Below, piece by piece: positions 54,045 to 63,492 of a stretch of 64,000 bases of DNA; positions within the stretch are counted from its first letter, which is position 1, and each line of letters opens with the position of its first letter. Below the pieces are notes generated by a model, which did no database searches, was not told the DNA's origin, and worked only from the letters and a program-made list of their open reading frames with translations. Origin of the DNA: Ammoniphilus resinae (GTDB lineage: Bacteria; Bacillota; Bacilli; Aneurinibacillales; RAOX-1); NCBI RefSeq assembly GCF_017873965.1, contig NZ_JAGGKT010000011.1, forward strand, positions 62,001 to 126,000. Direction: 5' to 3'. The position numbers and the translations under genes were made by a program.

Positions 54045-55706
54045 TCATTTAAAAAAGCTCTCGGCATCCAAAATACGATACTGATACCCCTGTTCAACTA
54101 GAAACGTCTGTCTTTTCTGCGAAAATTCCTCTTCTTTACTTTCCTTTGTCACGATAGAATAAAAATGGGATTGATTGGAGCCAGTTTTCGGGCGTAGGAT
54201 TCTGCCTAAGCGCTGTGCCTCCTCTTGCCTTGAGCCAAAGGTTCCGGAAATTTGCAGGGCGACGTTAGCATCTGGTAAATCCACGGCAAAGTTGGCTACC
54301 TTGGAGACAATCAATTGTTTCACATCTTTCTTGCGAAAAGCTTCATAGAGCTGGTCCCTTAGTCCTTGTGGAGTTTTCCCAGTGATTAAAGGGATTTGCA
54401 GATCATCGGCGATTGCCTGCAGCTGTTCAACGTATTGTCCAATGATCAAGATTTGGTCATCTTTGTGCCTACTAACAATCTCTTTGATAATCTTCTTTTT
54501 CTCAGGGTTTTCCGCTGCAACCCTGAATTTTTGTCGGTTTGTGCTGTATATGTACTCTTCTCGAAGTGGGAAGGGCATGCTTACACGGATTTCTGAACAT
54601 TGTGCCTTGGCAATCCAACCACTTTTCTCAAGGTCCTTCCAGGGAATATCGTATTTTTTAGGTCCTACGAGGGTGAATACTTCCTCTTCACAACCATCCT
54701 CACGAACCAAGGTTGCGGTTAATCCCAGTCGGCGCTTCGCCTGGATATCAGCCGTCATCCGAAAAACCGGGGCAGGAAGTAGGTGCACCTCATCGTATAT
54801 GATTAGCCCCCAATTTCGTTGATTAAACAGATTAATATGCTTATAGTCCCCATCTTTTTGATCACGGTAAGTTAACATTTGGTAGGTTGTGACTGTAATG
54901 GGCTTAACTTCTTTAGCTGCTGCGGTATATTCCCCCACTTCGTCCACACCAAGATTTGTTCGCTGTTGTAATTCCTTGATCCATTGCCTAACGGAAGTAA
55001 CATTAGATGTTAAAACCAATGTTTCCATCCCTATTTTGGCCATGGACGCTATGGCGATCACTGTTTTTCCAGCCCCACAAGGAAGAACCAGTACGCCATT
55101 CCCGCCATATACTGAACCGTCTACATAGTAAGCATCCACAGCCTGCTGTTGATATAGCCGTAATTCTGTATTTTCAAGTCGAATAGATAATGGGGTTCCT
55201 TCCAAGTAACCTGCTAGATCCTGTACAGGATATCCTAAGCGAATCAATTCCGTTTTTAGCGTCCCTCTTGACGAAGGGAGGATTTCTACCTCATATTCCG
55301 TTCTTTCTTCGCCCAGAAATCTTCGAATATCCCGATAGGCAAGAATCTCCTGTAGCACAAAGGTAGAACTTGATTCTAGCCAAAGTTTCTCGTTCCTCTT
55401 CACAAGTTTTAAAAGCCCATACCGCCCAGCGTATTCTCTAATTTCGTGCAACAGTGCTTCAGACACCCCAAATTTCGAAAAGCGAACCAATGCTGTACAC
55501 ATGTCACCAGCTTCCAATCCCGTTGCGGCTGCATTCCAGATGCTAAGTGAGGTGATTCGATAAGTATGTATGTATTCGGGGCTTTTCACCAATTCGGCAA
55601 AAGGAGATATCGCGTTCCTTGCTTCCTCAAATTTGGGGTTCAGGACTTCCAGTAAAAGTGTACGATCACTTTGAACAATGAGAGGATTTTTCGGCTTAAT
55701 CTCCAT
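54045..55706 (-). CDS. XPB-type superfamily 2 DNA helicase
   Basis: A 553-residue helicase of the XPB/Ssl2 type. After an N-terminal damage-recognition-like region (to about 185) comes the motor: Walker A LPCGAGKT (about 207-214), the Q motif LRLYQQQAVD, DEVH (about 305, where most SF2 proteins have DEAD or DEAH), LTATLVREDG and C-terminal QEEAQRLGRILRP. Such proteins unwind DNA in repair in archaea and eukaryotes and occur in scattered Bacillales and Actinobacteria. It is monocistronic, divergent from a 48-residue gene. Confidence 0.92.
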   Translation of the reverse strand: MEIKPKNPLIVQSDRTLLLEVLNPKFEEARNAISPFAELVKSPEYIHTYRITSLSIWNAAATGLEAGDMCTALVRFSKFGVSEALLHEIREYAGRYGLLKLVKRNEKLWLESSSTFVLQEILAYRDIRRFLGEERTEYEVEILPSSRGTLKTELIRLGYPVQDLAGYLEGTPLSIRLENTELRLYQQQAVDAYYVDGSVYGGNGVLVLPCGAGKTVIAIASMAKIGMETLVLTSNVTSVRQWIKELQQRTNLGVDEVGEYTAAAKEVKPITVTTYQMLTYRDQKDGDYKHINLFNQRNWGLIIYDEVHLLPAPVFRMTADIQAKRRLGLTATLVREDGCEEEVFTLVGPKKYDIPWKDLEKSGWIAKAQCSEIRVSMPFPLREEYIYSTNRQKFRVAAENPEKKKIIKEIVSRHKDDQILIIGQYVEQLQAIADDLQIPLITGKTPQGLRDQLYEAFRKKDVKQLIVSKVANFAVDLPDANVALQISGTFGSRQEEAQRLGRILRPKTGSNQSHFYSIVTKESKEEEFSQKRQTFLVEQGYQYRILDAESFFK

Positions 55707-55767
55707 TAAAAACTGTCTCCTTAGAATGAATGAATTTATTTAATAAGGATAGCATACCCATTAGGGG

Positions 55768-55914
55768 GTGGAAAACATTACGGAAGAAAATCTCTTTATC
55801 TCAAAAATGCTTAATCGCAAATCGGTTCCAGAGGTCGATGGAGAGTTCCAATATGAATTTGCAGTAGATATGGAATTTGTGCATGTGGAAGACAAGGAAG
55901 AGCAGGAGACATGA
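55768..55914 (+). CDS. Small acidic hypothetical protein, 48 residues
   Basis: From GTG 55768 the frame reads ENITEENLFISKMLNRKSV and ends FVHVEDKEEQET. It is acidic, with no hydrophobic segment. The ribosome-binding site AGGGGG overlaps the GTG; an ATT eight bases downstream of it would be an odd but better-spaced start. A strong terminator follows immediately. Family unknown. Confidence 0.55.
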   Translation: MENITEENLFISKMLNRKSVPEVDGEFQYEFAVDMEFVHVEDKEEQET

Positions 55915-55915
55915 G

Positions 55916-55946
55916 CAAAGGCTTCTTACGAAGCCTTTGTCTCTGT
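55916..55946 (+). terminator. Terminator after 48-residue gene
   Basis: CAAAGGCTTC and GAAGCCTTTG form a perfect 10-base stem with loop TTAC, followed by a TCTCTGTTTTT run. Confidence 0.85.
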
Positions 55947-55973
55947 TTTTATTGCATGAAAAGTTTGCGTTCT

Positions 55974-56549
55974 CTACGAGACATCTTCAAGAGAAGCTTT
56001 TTTTAACTGTTGAATGGAATTCGCTACTTCTAATGCCACCCCTTCATAATCCGAACTGTTTAAACGAAGGGGTTCACCAAAAATAATTCCGGCTTTTGCT
56101 CCCCATCCCCCTTTTAGACCATAAATATAGGTTGGGATTACTGGCGCCTTACTTTTTCCCACGATAAAACCAATTCCTTTCTTTGGCTCCAACATCGTTT
56201 CATCCTTAGCGCGCGTCCCTTCAATAAAAATAGAAAATATATGCCCTTTTTGAATCAATTGGAGTGTATGTTTCAGTGATCTCAAATCAGCACTCCCTCT
56301 CTTCACGGGAAAAGAGCCCATTTCCGTTATGATCCACGCGAAAAAACGATTTTTAAAAAGCTCCTCTTTTGCCATAATGAACATTTTTCTTGGGGTGTGA
56401 ACCCCAACCAAAAGCGGATCCCAATTTGATGTGTGATTCATAGCCAAAATACAGCCGCCCTCAGGTATATGCTCGATCCCTTGGACTTGAATACGAAAAC
56501 GAATTTTCAGAAACCAATAAACGATAAATCTGATGATTCTGTAAACCAC
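55974..56549 (-). CDS. Second PlsC-like acyltransferase
   Basis: A 191-residue member of the PlsC family. NHTSNWDPLL contains the H-x4-D catalytic pair and FIEGTRAKDE the phosphate-binding site; an N-terminal hydrophobic helix follows the start. GTG 56549 is chosen, seven bases behind GGGGAGG. The longer frame to 56639 would cover a palindromic repeat. A paralogue of plsC at 41921; it may use a different acyl acceptor. Confidence 0.88.
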   Translation of the reverse strand: MVYRIIRFIVYWFLKIRFRIQVQGIEHIPEGGCILAMNHTSNWDPLLVGVHTPRKMFIMAKEELFKNRFFAWIITEMGSFPVKRGSADLRSLKHTLQLIQKGHIFSIFIEGTRAKDETMLEPKKGIGFIVGKSKAPVIPTYIYGLKGGWGAKAGIIFGEPLRLNSSDYEGVALEVANSIQQLKKASLEDVS

Positions 56550-56577
56550 TCTCAATCCTCCCCTACCCTTCCACAGA

Positions 56578-56686
56578 AGTCGGACCCCAGCCGAAATTTG
56601 TACAAAACTATAAATTCCCCCTTCAAAACGGTTCTTCAAAATAAAGGGTAGTTTACTTTATGACAAATCACGATTGGAGTCCGACC
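56578..56686. repeat. Palindromic element, copy D
   Basis: The outer arms GTCGGACCCCAGCC and GATTGGAGTCCGAC pair with a few G-T and mismatched positions, and inner ATTTGT (56596-56601) pairs with ACAAAT (56663-56668). The left end matches copy A (C-R-GACCC-Y-AGCCG) and the right end also continues GACCCC. It lies between the acyltransferase and the LysM gene. Confidence 0.75.
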
Positions 56687-56744
56687 CCAATTGTTGTATT
56701 TTACTTTCCTCCCGCAGTTTGGTCAATCAGGAAAAATTGAACAG

Positions 56745-57392
56745 CTAATTCGGTGGAAACGGAACTTCAATAATTGATCCAGATACTAGTTCTGTTGGAT
56801 TTTTCAGTTTGTTGTGCTTGGCCAAAAAAGTGGCGAATTTTCCAGTATGATAGTAGGCAAGGGAAATCCGATACAATGTCTCCCCTACACCAACCTTATG
56901 TTTCATTACTTTTGTATACACTGGTGGTTTCTCCACGGGTTTTGACTCTTCGGCAGCAAGTTGTGACTCCTCGACAGTAGGCATGACCGTAGAATTAACA
57001 GTTACCGCATCGGCTTTTTCCACCTGGACGGGCTCTATGACAGGTTTAGGTTCGGTCTGTTTCTTCTCAGCCTCCTCAATATCTAGAGGTTTAGGTTCTG
57101 GGGCAGCAACGGGTTCAACCATTGTTGTTTGATTCTGTCCAAACCCAGCAAAGAAATCCTGGTCAATAAACCACCAGATCCCACCAACAAGTAATAGGAG
57201 TCCCATGGTGATAGGGATCCCCGATTTTAAAGAGGGAAGGGAAAAAGCAGAACGCCTTGCTTTACTATGAACCTTGCGTCTTGGAGGAATTCCTGCGATT
57301 ACTTCTTCATCCTCAACATCTTTCTGGTTTATTAATTCTTCTTTTTTCGAATGCTTTATATCTTTTCCTCTTAAGCGTTTTCTTATTTCCAT
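56745..57392 (-). CDS. LysM-domain membrane protein (YpbE-like)
   Basis: A 215-residue protein with a basic cytoplasmic N-terminus (1-58), one transmembrane helix (about 61-77, ITMGLLLLVGGIWWFI), a Pro/Glu-rich extracellular linker, and a C-terminal LysM domain (about 168-212, HKVGVGETLYRISLAYY). LysM binds peptidoglycan. This layout and the nearness of fer match B. subtilis ypbE. Confidence 0.85.
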   Translation of the reverse strand: MEIRKRLRGKDIKHSKKEELINQKDVEDEEVIAGIPPRRKVHSKARRSAFSLPSLKSGIPITMGLLLLVGGIWWFIDQDFFAGFGQNQTTMVEPVAAPEPKPLDIEEAEKKQTEPKPVIEPVQVEKADAVTVNSTVMPTVEESQLAAEESKPVEKPPVYTKVMKHKVGVGETLYRISLAYYHTGKFATFLAKHNKLKNPTELVSGSIIEVPFPPN

Positions 57393-58112
<720 letters not shown>

Positions 58113-58142
58113 TATTTTGATAGAGCATAGAGTATATAAAAG

Positions 58143-58170
58143 AAAAAAAGACCTCTTTGGTCTTTTTTCT
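58143..58170. terminator. Bidirectional terminator, fer / repeat protein
   Basis: AAAAAAAGACC and GGTCTTTTTT form a stem around TCTTT with A and T tracts on the two sides. Confidence 0.85.
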
Positions 58171-58198
58171 TTTTAAATCCCATTTTAAGAAGCTTTTT

Positions 58199-59611
58199 TT
58201 AATATCCAGAATTCCATTGATAGCTAGGGCGGTAAGTTCCAGTCATATTAAAACTGTTATTAAAGTATCGATCTAGAATCTTCTGTGTTTCCCACTGCTG
58301 ATCAGTCATCCCGCCATAAGGTACATTGGAGTTTGATGGGGTAGATGACGGTGAAGTCTGTGTCTGTGTATTTGGACTCGGCAGCAGAATTCGATCCTTT
58401 CCGACCGTTATCTCCATTTTTGACGCATCGTAATTCACCTTTTCCCCTAATGCCTCCGAAATAAATCGAAGGGGAACCATTGTCTTGCCTTTTATGATCT
58501 TCCCAGGTACATCGAGTGATTTTACTTGGCCGTTTACAAAAGCTTGCTGCATTCCTATTGTAAATTTGATCGTTCTAGTTTCTTTTACTGCGGAAATGGT
58601 TCTGGTTTTCTCATCCCACTCCACTGATACCCCGAGCATTTCAAATAACTCACGAAGAGGAACCAGGAACCTCCCGTTTTCATTAACAGGATTTGTTTTA
58701 AAGACAAAAATCCCTCCCGTTGCTGCAGGAACATCCCATGAATTTTCACTTGGGAGTGTTGCCTCTTCACTCCAGTGACTAGTTGAACGAGGTGTATCTG
58801 CCCACTGCTCGGTATATTGTGGTTCAGTCCACTGTTCAGTATATTGTGGTTCAGTCCATTGCTTCGTGTAGGATTCGGCTGATTCAGCGGTTACATGAAA
58901 ATCATACGTATCGTTGACTGTGACCTTCTTTGCTTTGGCATTATAGTTCATCGAACCACCGGCGAACTTGATGATAATGTCAATGGGGACAATCGTCAGG
59001 TTTCCTTTCTCCTGAACTGCTTTAGGCAGTGTAAAGGAATCCATCTTTTCAGTTTGGATATTAAACTGCACATATTTGTTTAGACCGGGGAAAAAGTAAA
59101 GAATTTCCTTTTCCCCCTTGAGCACCGCAATTCCCTTTGGGTCATCCAAAGGCAAAGTGACGAGGCCAAGGTAACCTGCGATTTCCTCTACAGGCGCATA
59201 AATCACTCCATTCTCGATCACGGGATCCACTGTAAATGATAGGGACTCCCCCAATTCCTCTTGATTCGTGGTCTCAGCTTCAGTCCATAATTCAGTTGTT
59301 TCCGCTTCAATCCATTGTTCTGTAGTTTCCGGCTCCGACCAGACTGAGGTGTTTGATGTTGTTGTGACAGATGTTTGGTTCTGCGCTATACCATCCTTGC
59401 AGTACCACCCCTCCCCTAACGAGAACTTGGCATCTTCACAGCCCAATGCTTTAACCTCATCGTATGTCTTATAGAAAATCTTTGCGGAACTGGATGGAGA
59501 CTGAGTTGAAGTCTGCTCAGTGTAGAGCACATCCGACCAAATTTCCGCCGCCATGGTTGACGGAACAACCGTAAATAAAAAAGCCAGGGATAATGATAAA
59601 ATTCTTCTCAT
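58199..59611 (-). CDS. Secreted copper-amine-oxidase-N-like repeat protein
   Basis: A 470-residue exported protein: a signal peptide (about 1-21) and two Cu_amine_oxidN1-type stalk domains (about 130-235, IENGVIYAPVEEIAGYLGL; about 310-405, NENGRFLVPLRELFEMLGV with KGKTMVPLRFISEALG). Between and before them are Trp-rich repeats: WSEPETTEQ, WIEAETTEL, WTEAETT (9-residue period) and TEQWTEPQY twice (10-residue period). The stalk domains bind cell wall or polymers in other proteins. The unusual W-T-E repeats have no obvious match. It is divergent from the SARP-like gene. Confidence 0.85.
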   Translation of the reverse strand: MRRILSLSLAFLFTVVPSTMAAEIWSDVLYTEQTSTQSPSSSAKIFYKTYDEVKALGCEDAKFSLGEGWYCKDGIAQNQTSVTTTSNTSVWSEPETTEQWIEAETTELWTEAETTNQEELGESLSFTVDPVIENGVIYAPVEEIAGYLGLVTLPLDDPKGIAVLKGEKEILYFFPGLNKYVQFNIQTEKMDSFTLPKAVQEKGNLTIVPIDIIIKFAGGSMNYNAKAKKVTVNDTYDFHVTAESAESYTKQWTEPQYTEQWTEPQYTEQWADTPRSTSHWSEEATLPSENSWDVPAATGGIFVFKTNPVNENGRFLVPLRELFEMLGVSVEWDEKTRTISAVKETRTIKFTIGMQQAFVNGQVKSLDVPGKIIKGKTMVPLRFISEALGEKVNYDASKMEITVGKDRILLPSPNTQTQTSPSSTPSNSNVPYGGMTDQQWETQKILDRYFNNSFNMTGTYRPSYQWNSGY

Positions 59612-59644
59612 CTATAGACCACCTTCATGAAAGAGTTTGACTTC

Positions 59645-59678
59645 ATTATACTAATCAGCTTCTTACAGTCCTCTTACA
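59645..59678 (-). promoter_or_regulatory. Candidate SARP-type operator and promoter
   Basis: On the minus strand TGTAAGA occurs twice (59678-59672 and 59667-59661) with a 4-base spacer, an 11-base period, then 10 bases and TATAAT (59650-59645). SARP regulators bind heptamer direct repeats of this layout overlapping a weak -35, and the -35 here (GAGGAC) is poor. Promoter of the repeat-protein gene at 58199-59611. Confidence 0.55.
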
Positions 59679-59778
59679 GGACACCAGTATTTAAATATCT
59701 AAAAAACAAGGGATTCAAATATCAAACCAACTCGTGTAAGATGTTCTTAAAAACAGTAATTTCTAAAGAGGAACAGCA

Positions 59779-61482
59779 ATGGAAGAATGGTATGCACTCT
59801 ATCTGAATGAAAGCCTGGCCCCATTTCAAAAATATTTGCAAACGAAACTTAATCAATATGGAATAGAGGGAAATGATATTGGGTTCGCTCGTGCTCTTTC
59901 CCATCTTGGATGCATAGAAATCTATGAAGCCAATGAATTTGCTGTGCAAATTATTCATAGACAAATAAGTGACGAGTACAAGGAAGGGATCCTTGTCGGG
60001 GCGGATCCGCGAATCCTGGCTGGGTACGCAAGATTTCTCGCCCTCCATTCCGTTTTTCACGGCCAATATAGCGAGGCAGAGGCCTTCTATCGTGCGGCAA
60101 AGATGTATTATCAAAGTTTGGACTTCTTTGAAGACGAAGTTCTCATGCTGCAAGAAGCAAGCTATTGGTATGATCTGCTCACAGGGAATTGGGAAGAAGC
60201 CTTTGCGGTACTGGCACGCCTAGAGCAGATTAATCAATGGAAACCAAACACCTTTCATCTGGAGATCGAATGTTTGCGGTTTAGTTTAAGCGTCTACCAG
60301 GAGGGCTTCACACGCGAACTAAAAATGAATTTGCCAAATGACTGTGATCTGCGCGTAGTATTTTTCGTAGCTTCACGAATAAAATTTCTGGCAGGTTTAT
60401 TGCTAGAGACATTGAATCAAGAAAAAGCCCATCATCATTTCATCGAAAAAATTGAATTATCTCTGCTTCATATCGTGTCCGCTTTCCAGCGAAAGGAATG
60501 GAGTCAAGTTGCAAAGTTGTTTGCTGAAAACCAAGGAAGAATCCGCTTATGGAAGCACCCATGGTACGTGCAGTTCATACAGTATTTAAATCAATTTTCT
60601 CTATCCGAACATGCCAAAGACCTGTCCCTGCTTTTCGACAAAACCGGGGACACTTTCCCATGGGATCGATCATTTTACAAGTACATAAGCGAACTGTCTC
60701 AATCTAAGCAACATGTAAGAAAATTTTCTTTCAGCTTGTTCCATCACTTTTCTATACAATACGGGGACGCTCCATTAAAAATTTCGGGTTGGGGGAGAAG
60801 AAAGGCACCCGAGTTGCTATTATGTTTGCTCATCCAACCCGATCACCAATTATCCAAAGAGCAAATGATCGAGTTATTATTCCAAACGGATGATTTTCTG
60901 AAGGCATCCAATCATCTACATGTCATCATCCATCAACTGAATCGCACCTTCCAGAAAATCATGGATAGTAAAGTCGATGATTTTAAAATGGTTCAAGTCA
61001 CCCAAGGAGTGATTCATCTAGATAAGGAATGGCTCGGAGAAATCGATCTCAAACATTATAAAGAACTAATCGAGGCAGGAAATAAAGAATGGCTGCAAAA
61101 CCCGAAAGAAGCTGTGATAATTTATGAACAAGCAAGGAAAATTTACCATCCAACTTTTCTCCCGGAATATCTCTATATTGATTGGCTCAACGATTATCGC
61201 GAGGAGTTAAAGGGAACTTTTTACCAGTTGATGCAAAAGCTAATCCAATATTATCAGAGGAAAGAGGATTCATCTTCGGTTTGCTTCTTATATGAAGAAT
61301 TGATTGCCCATAACAGCGAGGAGGAAGAGCATTATCAAAAATACATTTCCTATTTACTGCAAATACAGGAGCATTCCAGTGCAAAACATTGGTATGGCCT
61401 ATATAAAAACATGATGAAAAAAGAATGGGGGGCTACACCCACCTATACCTTGCAACAACTGGCGGGAGAGATCTTAAAATGA
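59779..61482 (+). CDS. SARP/BTAD-like transcriptional regulator with TPR-like N-terminus
   Basis: A 567-residue regulator. The first 280 residues are helical, TPR-like. At about 330-410 is a winged-helix region (ISGWGRRKAPELLLCLL, QLSKEQMIELLF, ASNHLHVIIHQLNRTF), followed by a BTAD-type helical domain. SARP proteins activate genes through direct repeats. Here the order is reversed: the sensory-like part comes first. It is preceded by an AAGAGGAA site, and its stop overlaps the phosphatase start by four bases, so it heads a coupled four-gene unit. Confidence 0.8.
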   Translation: MEEWYALYLNESLAPFQKYLQTKLNQYGIEGNDIGFARALSHLGCIEIYEANEFAVQIIHRQISDEYKEGILVGADPRILAGYARFLALHSVFHGQYSEAEAFYRAAKMYYQSLDFFEDEVLMLQEASYWYDLLTGNWEEAFAVLARLEQINQWKPNTFHLEIECLRFSLSVYQEGFTRELKMNLPNDCDLRVVFFVASRIKFLAGLLLETLNQEKAHHHFIEKIELSLLHIVSAFQRKEWSQVAKLFAENQGRIRLWKHPWYVQFIQYLNQFSLSEHAKDLSLLFDKTGDTFPWDRSFYKYISELSQSKQHVRKFSFSLFHHFSIQYGDAPLKISGWGRRKAPELLLCLLIQPDHQLSKEQMIELLFQTDDFLKASNHLHVIIHQLNRTFQKIMDSKVDDFKMVQVTQGVIHLDKEWLGEIDLKHYKELIEAGNKEWLQNPKEAVIIYEQARKIYHPTFLPEYLYIDWLNDYREELKGTFYQLMQKLIQYYQRKEDSSSVCFLYEELIAHNSEEEEHYQKYISYLLQIQEHSSAKHWYGLYKNMMKKEWGATPTYTLQQLAGEILK

Positions 61483-63116
61483 AATTCAGCAAACTCTTCG
61501 TGCCCTTATTTTTTTTATACCTTGGTATCGCTCTTTTCGGTGCGTTGATCATTACTCTGGGAAATCTCTATATCAACGGTTCCACCATTGCAAAGCTTTT
61601 AAAATACAATTTAAAAGCGATTGCGGTTCAAGTTCTGTTTTTACTCGTTCTTTTTCAAATCTTTTCGTTGGTCCGCCTGAAAACAATATGGAAGCCCAAG
61701 CATTCGGAACAAGTAAAGGATTCGTTGATCTGGCAGCGACTATTATACTTCCCTTCCGAGACGTTTTGGTCGATGGTCATATTCGGACTCCTTGCCGGTC
61801 CCCTTTTTCACATTTTTGATTTGCTCCTAAGGAGACGCTCTATAGCGATGCTAACCCAATGGGAATGGCTGTCACAAATTAAAAGTTTCTTTTATGAACA
61901 GGCTATTGTGCTTATGCTAGCCATCCTCTTGTACACGTTTATTCGCCGTTTACTGCGTCCTTATATTTTACAGCTCCCGGTTGAAACAATGAAAGAAATG
62001 AAACCAAGAACGCTTGTTTATCATTTTGCCATTATTTTTTCTTCACTCTTTCTCGTGTCTTTATTTAGCATTTTGTGGTACATCTTCAACAGGAGCTTAC
62101 AAGGGAAATCCATTGATTTGTGGGTTTTACTCGCGATAACCGGGTTTATCACGTTATTCTCCTGTTCCATCTTCACGGTTCATGTACTGGAATTCCGTCG
62201 GGAAATCCGCATCTTTATCGATCGAATTTATTCACTATTAAATAGTGAAAGGAAATCGATCCATGCCAAGATTCCCGTCATGTCTCGGGATGAAACGGGA
62301 CAACTTAGCCTCGTTTTTAATCGTTTACAAGAACGCATCCAGCATGAATATGAAGATATTGAAAGAGATTTGCAATTGGCGAATGCCGTTCAGCAAAAAT
62401 TACTCCCTTCGCCCTATGCGACCTTTGAACACTTCCAAGTAGCTGCTTCATTCCAACCGTACAAAGAAATTGGCGGGGATTTCTACGATCTCATCCAATT
62501 TAGCCCGCAGCGTTTTGCATTCGTCATTGGAGATGTCTCAGGGAAAGGGATGCCCGCAGCGCTTGTGATGTCTGCCACCCTCGTTTTACTGCGGACTGAA
62601 ATTAAACGCGGTGGAACACCCGCAGAAATTTTGGAAAGAGTTAACAAAGAACTGGAAGAAATCGTACAGGGAGAAATGTTTGTCACCTTGGGCCTTGGGA
62701 TGATTGATACCCAAAATAAGAATTTGAGATACGCTAGTGCAGGTCATCTGGCTCCCTATCTTGTCCGGAACGGGCAACCCCAGCCACTGAAAGTATCTTC
62801 CCTGCCATTAGGGATTGATCCAGATGAAATTTATAGGGAAGAAGAGGTATCACTTTTGGACGGGGACACCCTTGTTCTGTATACTGATGGATTAATTGAA
62901 AATTTCTCGTTAAAAGATTACTCTACAGGATTCGATGCCCTTGAATCCTGGATTAAGCAATGGGACCCTGGACTTTCCATTGAAGACAAGCTGCAGCTAC
63001 TGCTTGCTCAAAGGGCACTTATGCAGAGCCAAGGTACAGAGGATGATTGTACTGTACTGCTTATCGGCTGTGGCAAGGTGGTGAAAACTAATGAACATCC
63101 AAAGCCAATTTGGTGA
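61479..63116 (+). CDS. Membrane SpoIIE/RsbU-type PP2C phosphatase
   Basis: A 545-residue protein with about six transmembrane helices in the first 250 residues, a HAMP-like linker (about 255-300, MSRDETGQLSLVFNRLQERI), and a C-terminal PP2C domain. The metal-binding residues are in GGDFYD, GDVSGKG, YTDG and DDCT. Such phosphatases dephosphorylate STAS proteins in partner switching. The start is at 61479 (GGGAGAG upstream), inside a longer frame. It overlaps the RsbW-like gene by 26 bases. Confidence 0.92.
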   Translation: MKFSKLFVPLFFLYLGIALFGALIITLGNLYINGSTIAKLLKYNLKAIAVQVLFLLVLFQIFSLVRLKTIWKPKHSEQVKDSLIWQRLLYFPSETFWSMVIFGLLAGPLFHIFDLLLRRRSIAMLTQWEWLSQIKSFFYEQAIVLMLAILLYTFIRRLLRPYILQLPVETMKEMKPRTLVYHFAIIFSSLFLVSLFSILWYIFNRSLQGKSIDLWVLLAITGFITLFSCSIFTVHVLEFRREIRIFIDRIYSLLNSERKSIHAKIPVMSRDETGQLSLVFNRLQERIQHEYEDIERDLQLANAVQQKLLPSPYATFEHFQVAASFQPYKEIGGDFYDLIQFSPQRFAFVIGDVSGKGMPAALVMSATLVLLRTEIKRGGTPAEILERVNKELEEIVQGEMFVTLGLGMIDTQNKNLRYASAGHLAPYLVRNGQPQPLKVSSLPLGIDPDEIYREEEVSLLDGDTLVLYTDGLIENFSLKDYSTGFDALESWIKQWDPGLSIEDKLQLLLAQRALMQSQGTEDDCTVLLIGCGKVVKTNEHPKPIW

Positions 63117-63492
63117 AGAAAAACATGTGATCAAGCAATTGGATCTTTATTTATCACAAGGGGCCCTTCAGGAAGATGAATATTATGATATTCGAACAGC
63201 GGTGACAGAGGCCTGCCTAAACGCCATGGAGCATGGAAATCAATTACAGAATCTTCTCCCCGTCAAGATACATTTCGAGTGGCTGGAATCTCGTCTCATC
63301 ATTATCGTGAAGGATTGCGGTAAAGGTTTTGGGAGAATTCCTACAAACAGGGAGGATGACCGCGGATGGGGGCTGGCTTTTATTCAACATCTAATGGATT
63401 ATTGCACTTACTACATCGATTTAACAGACCGATGTTTTTGTATGCATATGGAAAAGGAGCTCAAAAATAAACATCAACCGGAGGGCTTGTAA
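63091..63492 (+). CDS. RsbW-like serine kinase / anti-sigma ATPase
   Basis: A 133-residue HATPase_c_2 protein. The N box TEACLNAMEHGN, G1 DCGKGFG and G2 RGWGLAFI are intact. RsbW-type proteins bind a sigma factor or other partner and phosphorylate the STAS antagonist. No sigma gene is in the unit, so its partner is unknown. It overlaps the phosphatase gene upstream by 26 bases and the STAS gene by one. Confidence 0.9.
   Translation: MNIQSQFGEEKHVIKQLDLYLSQGALQEDEYYDIRTAVTEACLNAMEHGNQLQNLLPVKIHFEWLESRLIIIVKDCGKGFGRIPTNREDDRGWGLAFIQHLMDYCTYYIDLTDRCFCMHMEKELKNKHQPEGL

Noticed and set aside
54382-54822. 146-residue plus-strand frame
   Set aside because: Antisense to the conserved motor domain of the XPB helicase; no coding signals.
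59722-60153. 143-residue minus-strand frame over the SARP-like gene
   Set aside because: Antisense to a coupled gene with a good start; composition is that of a shadow frame.
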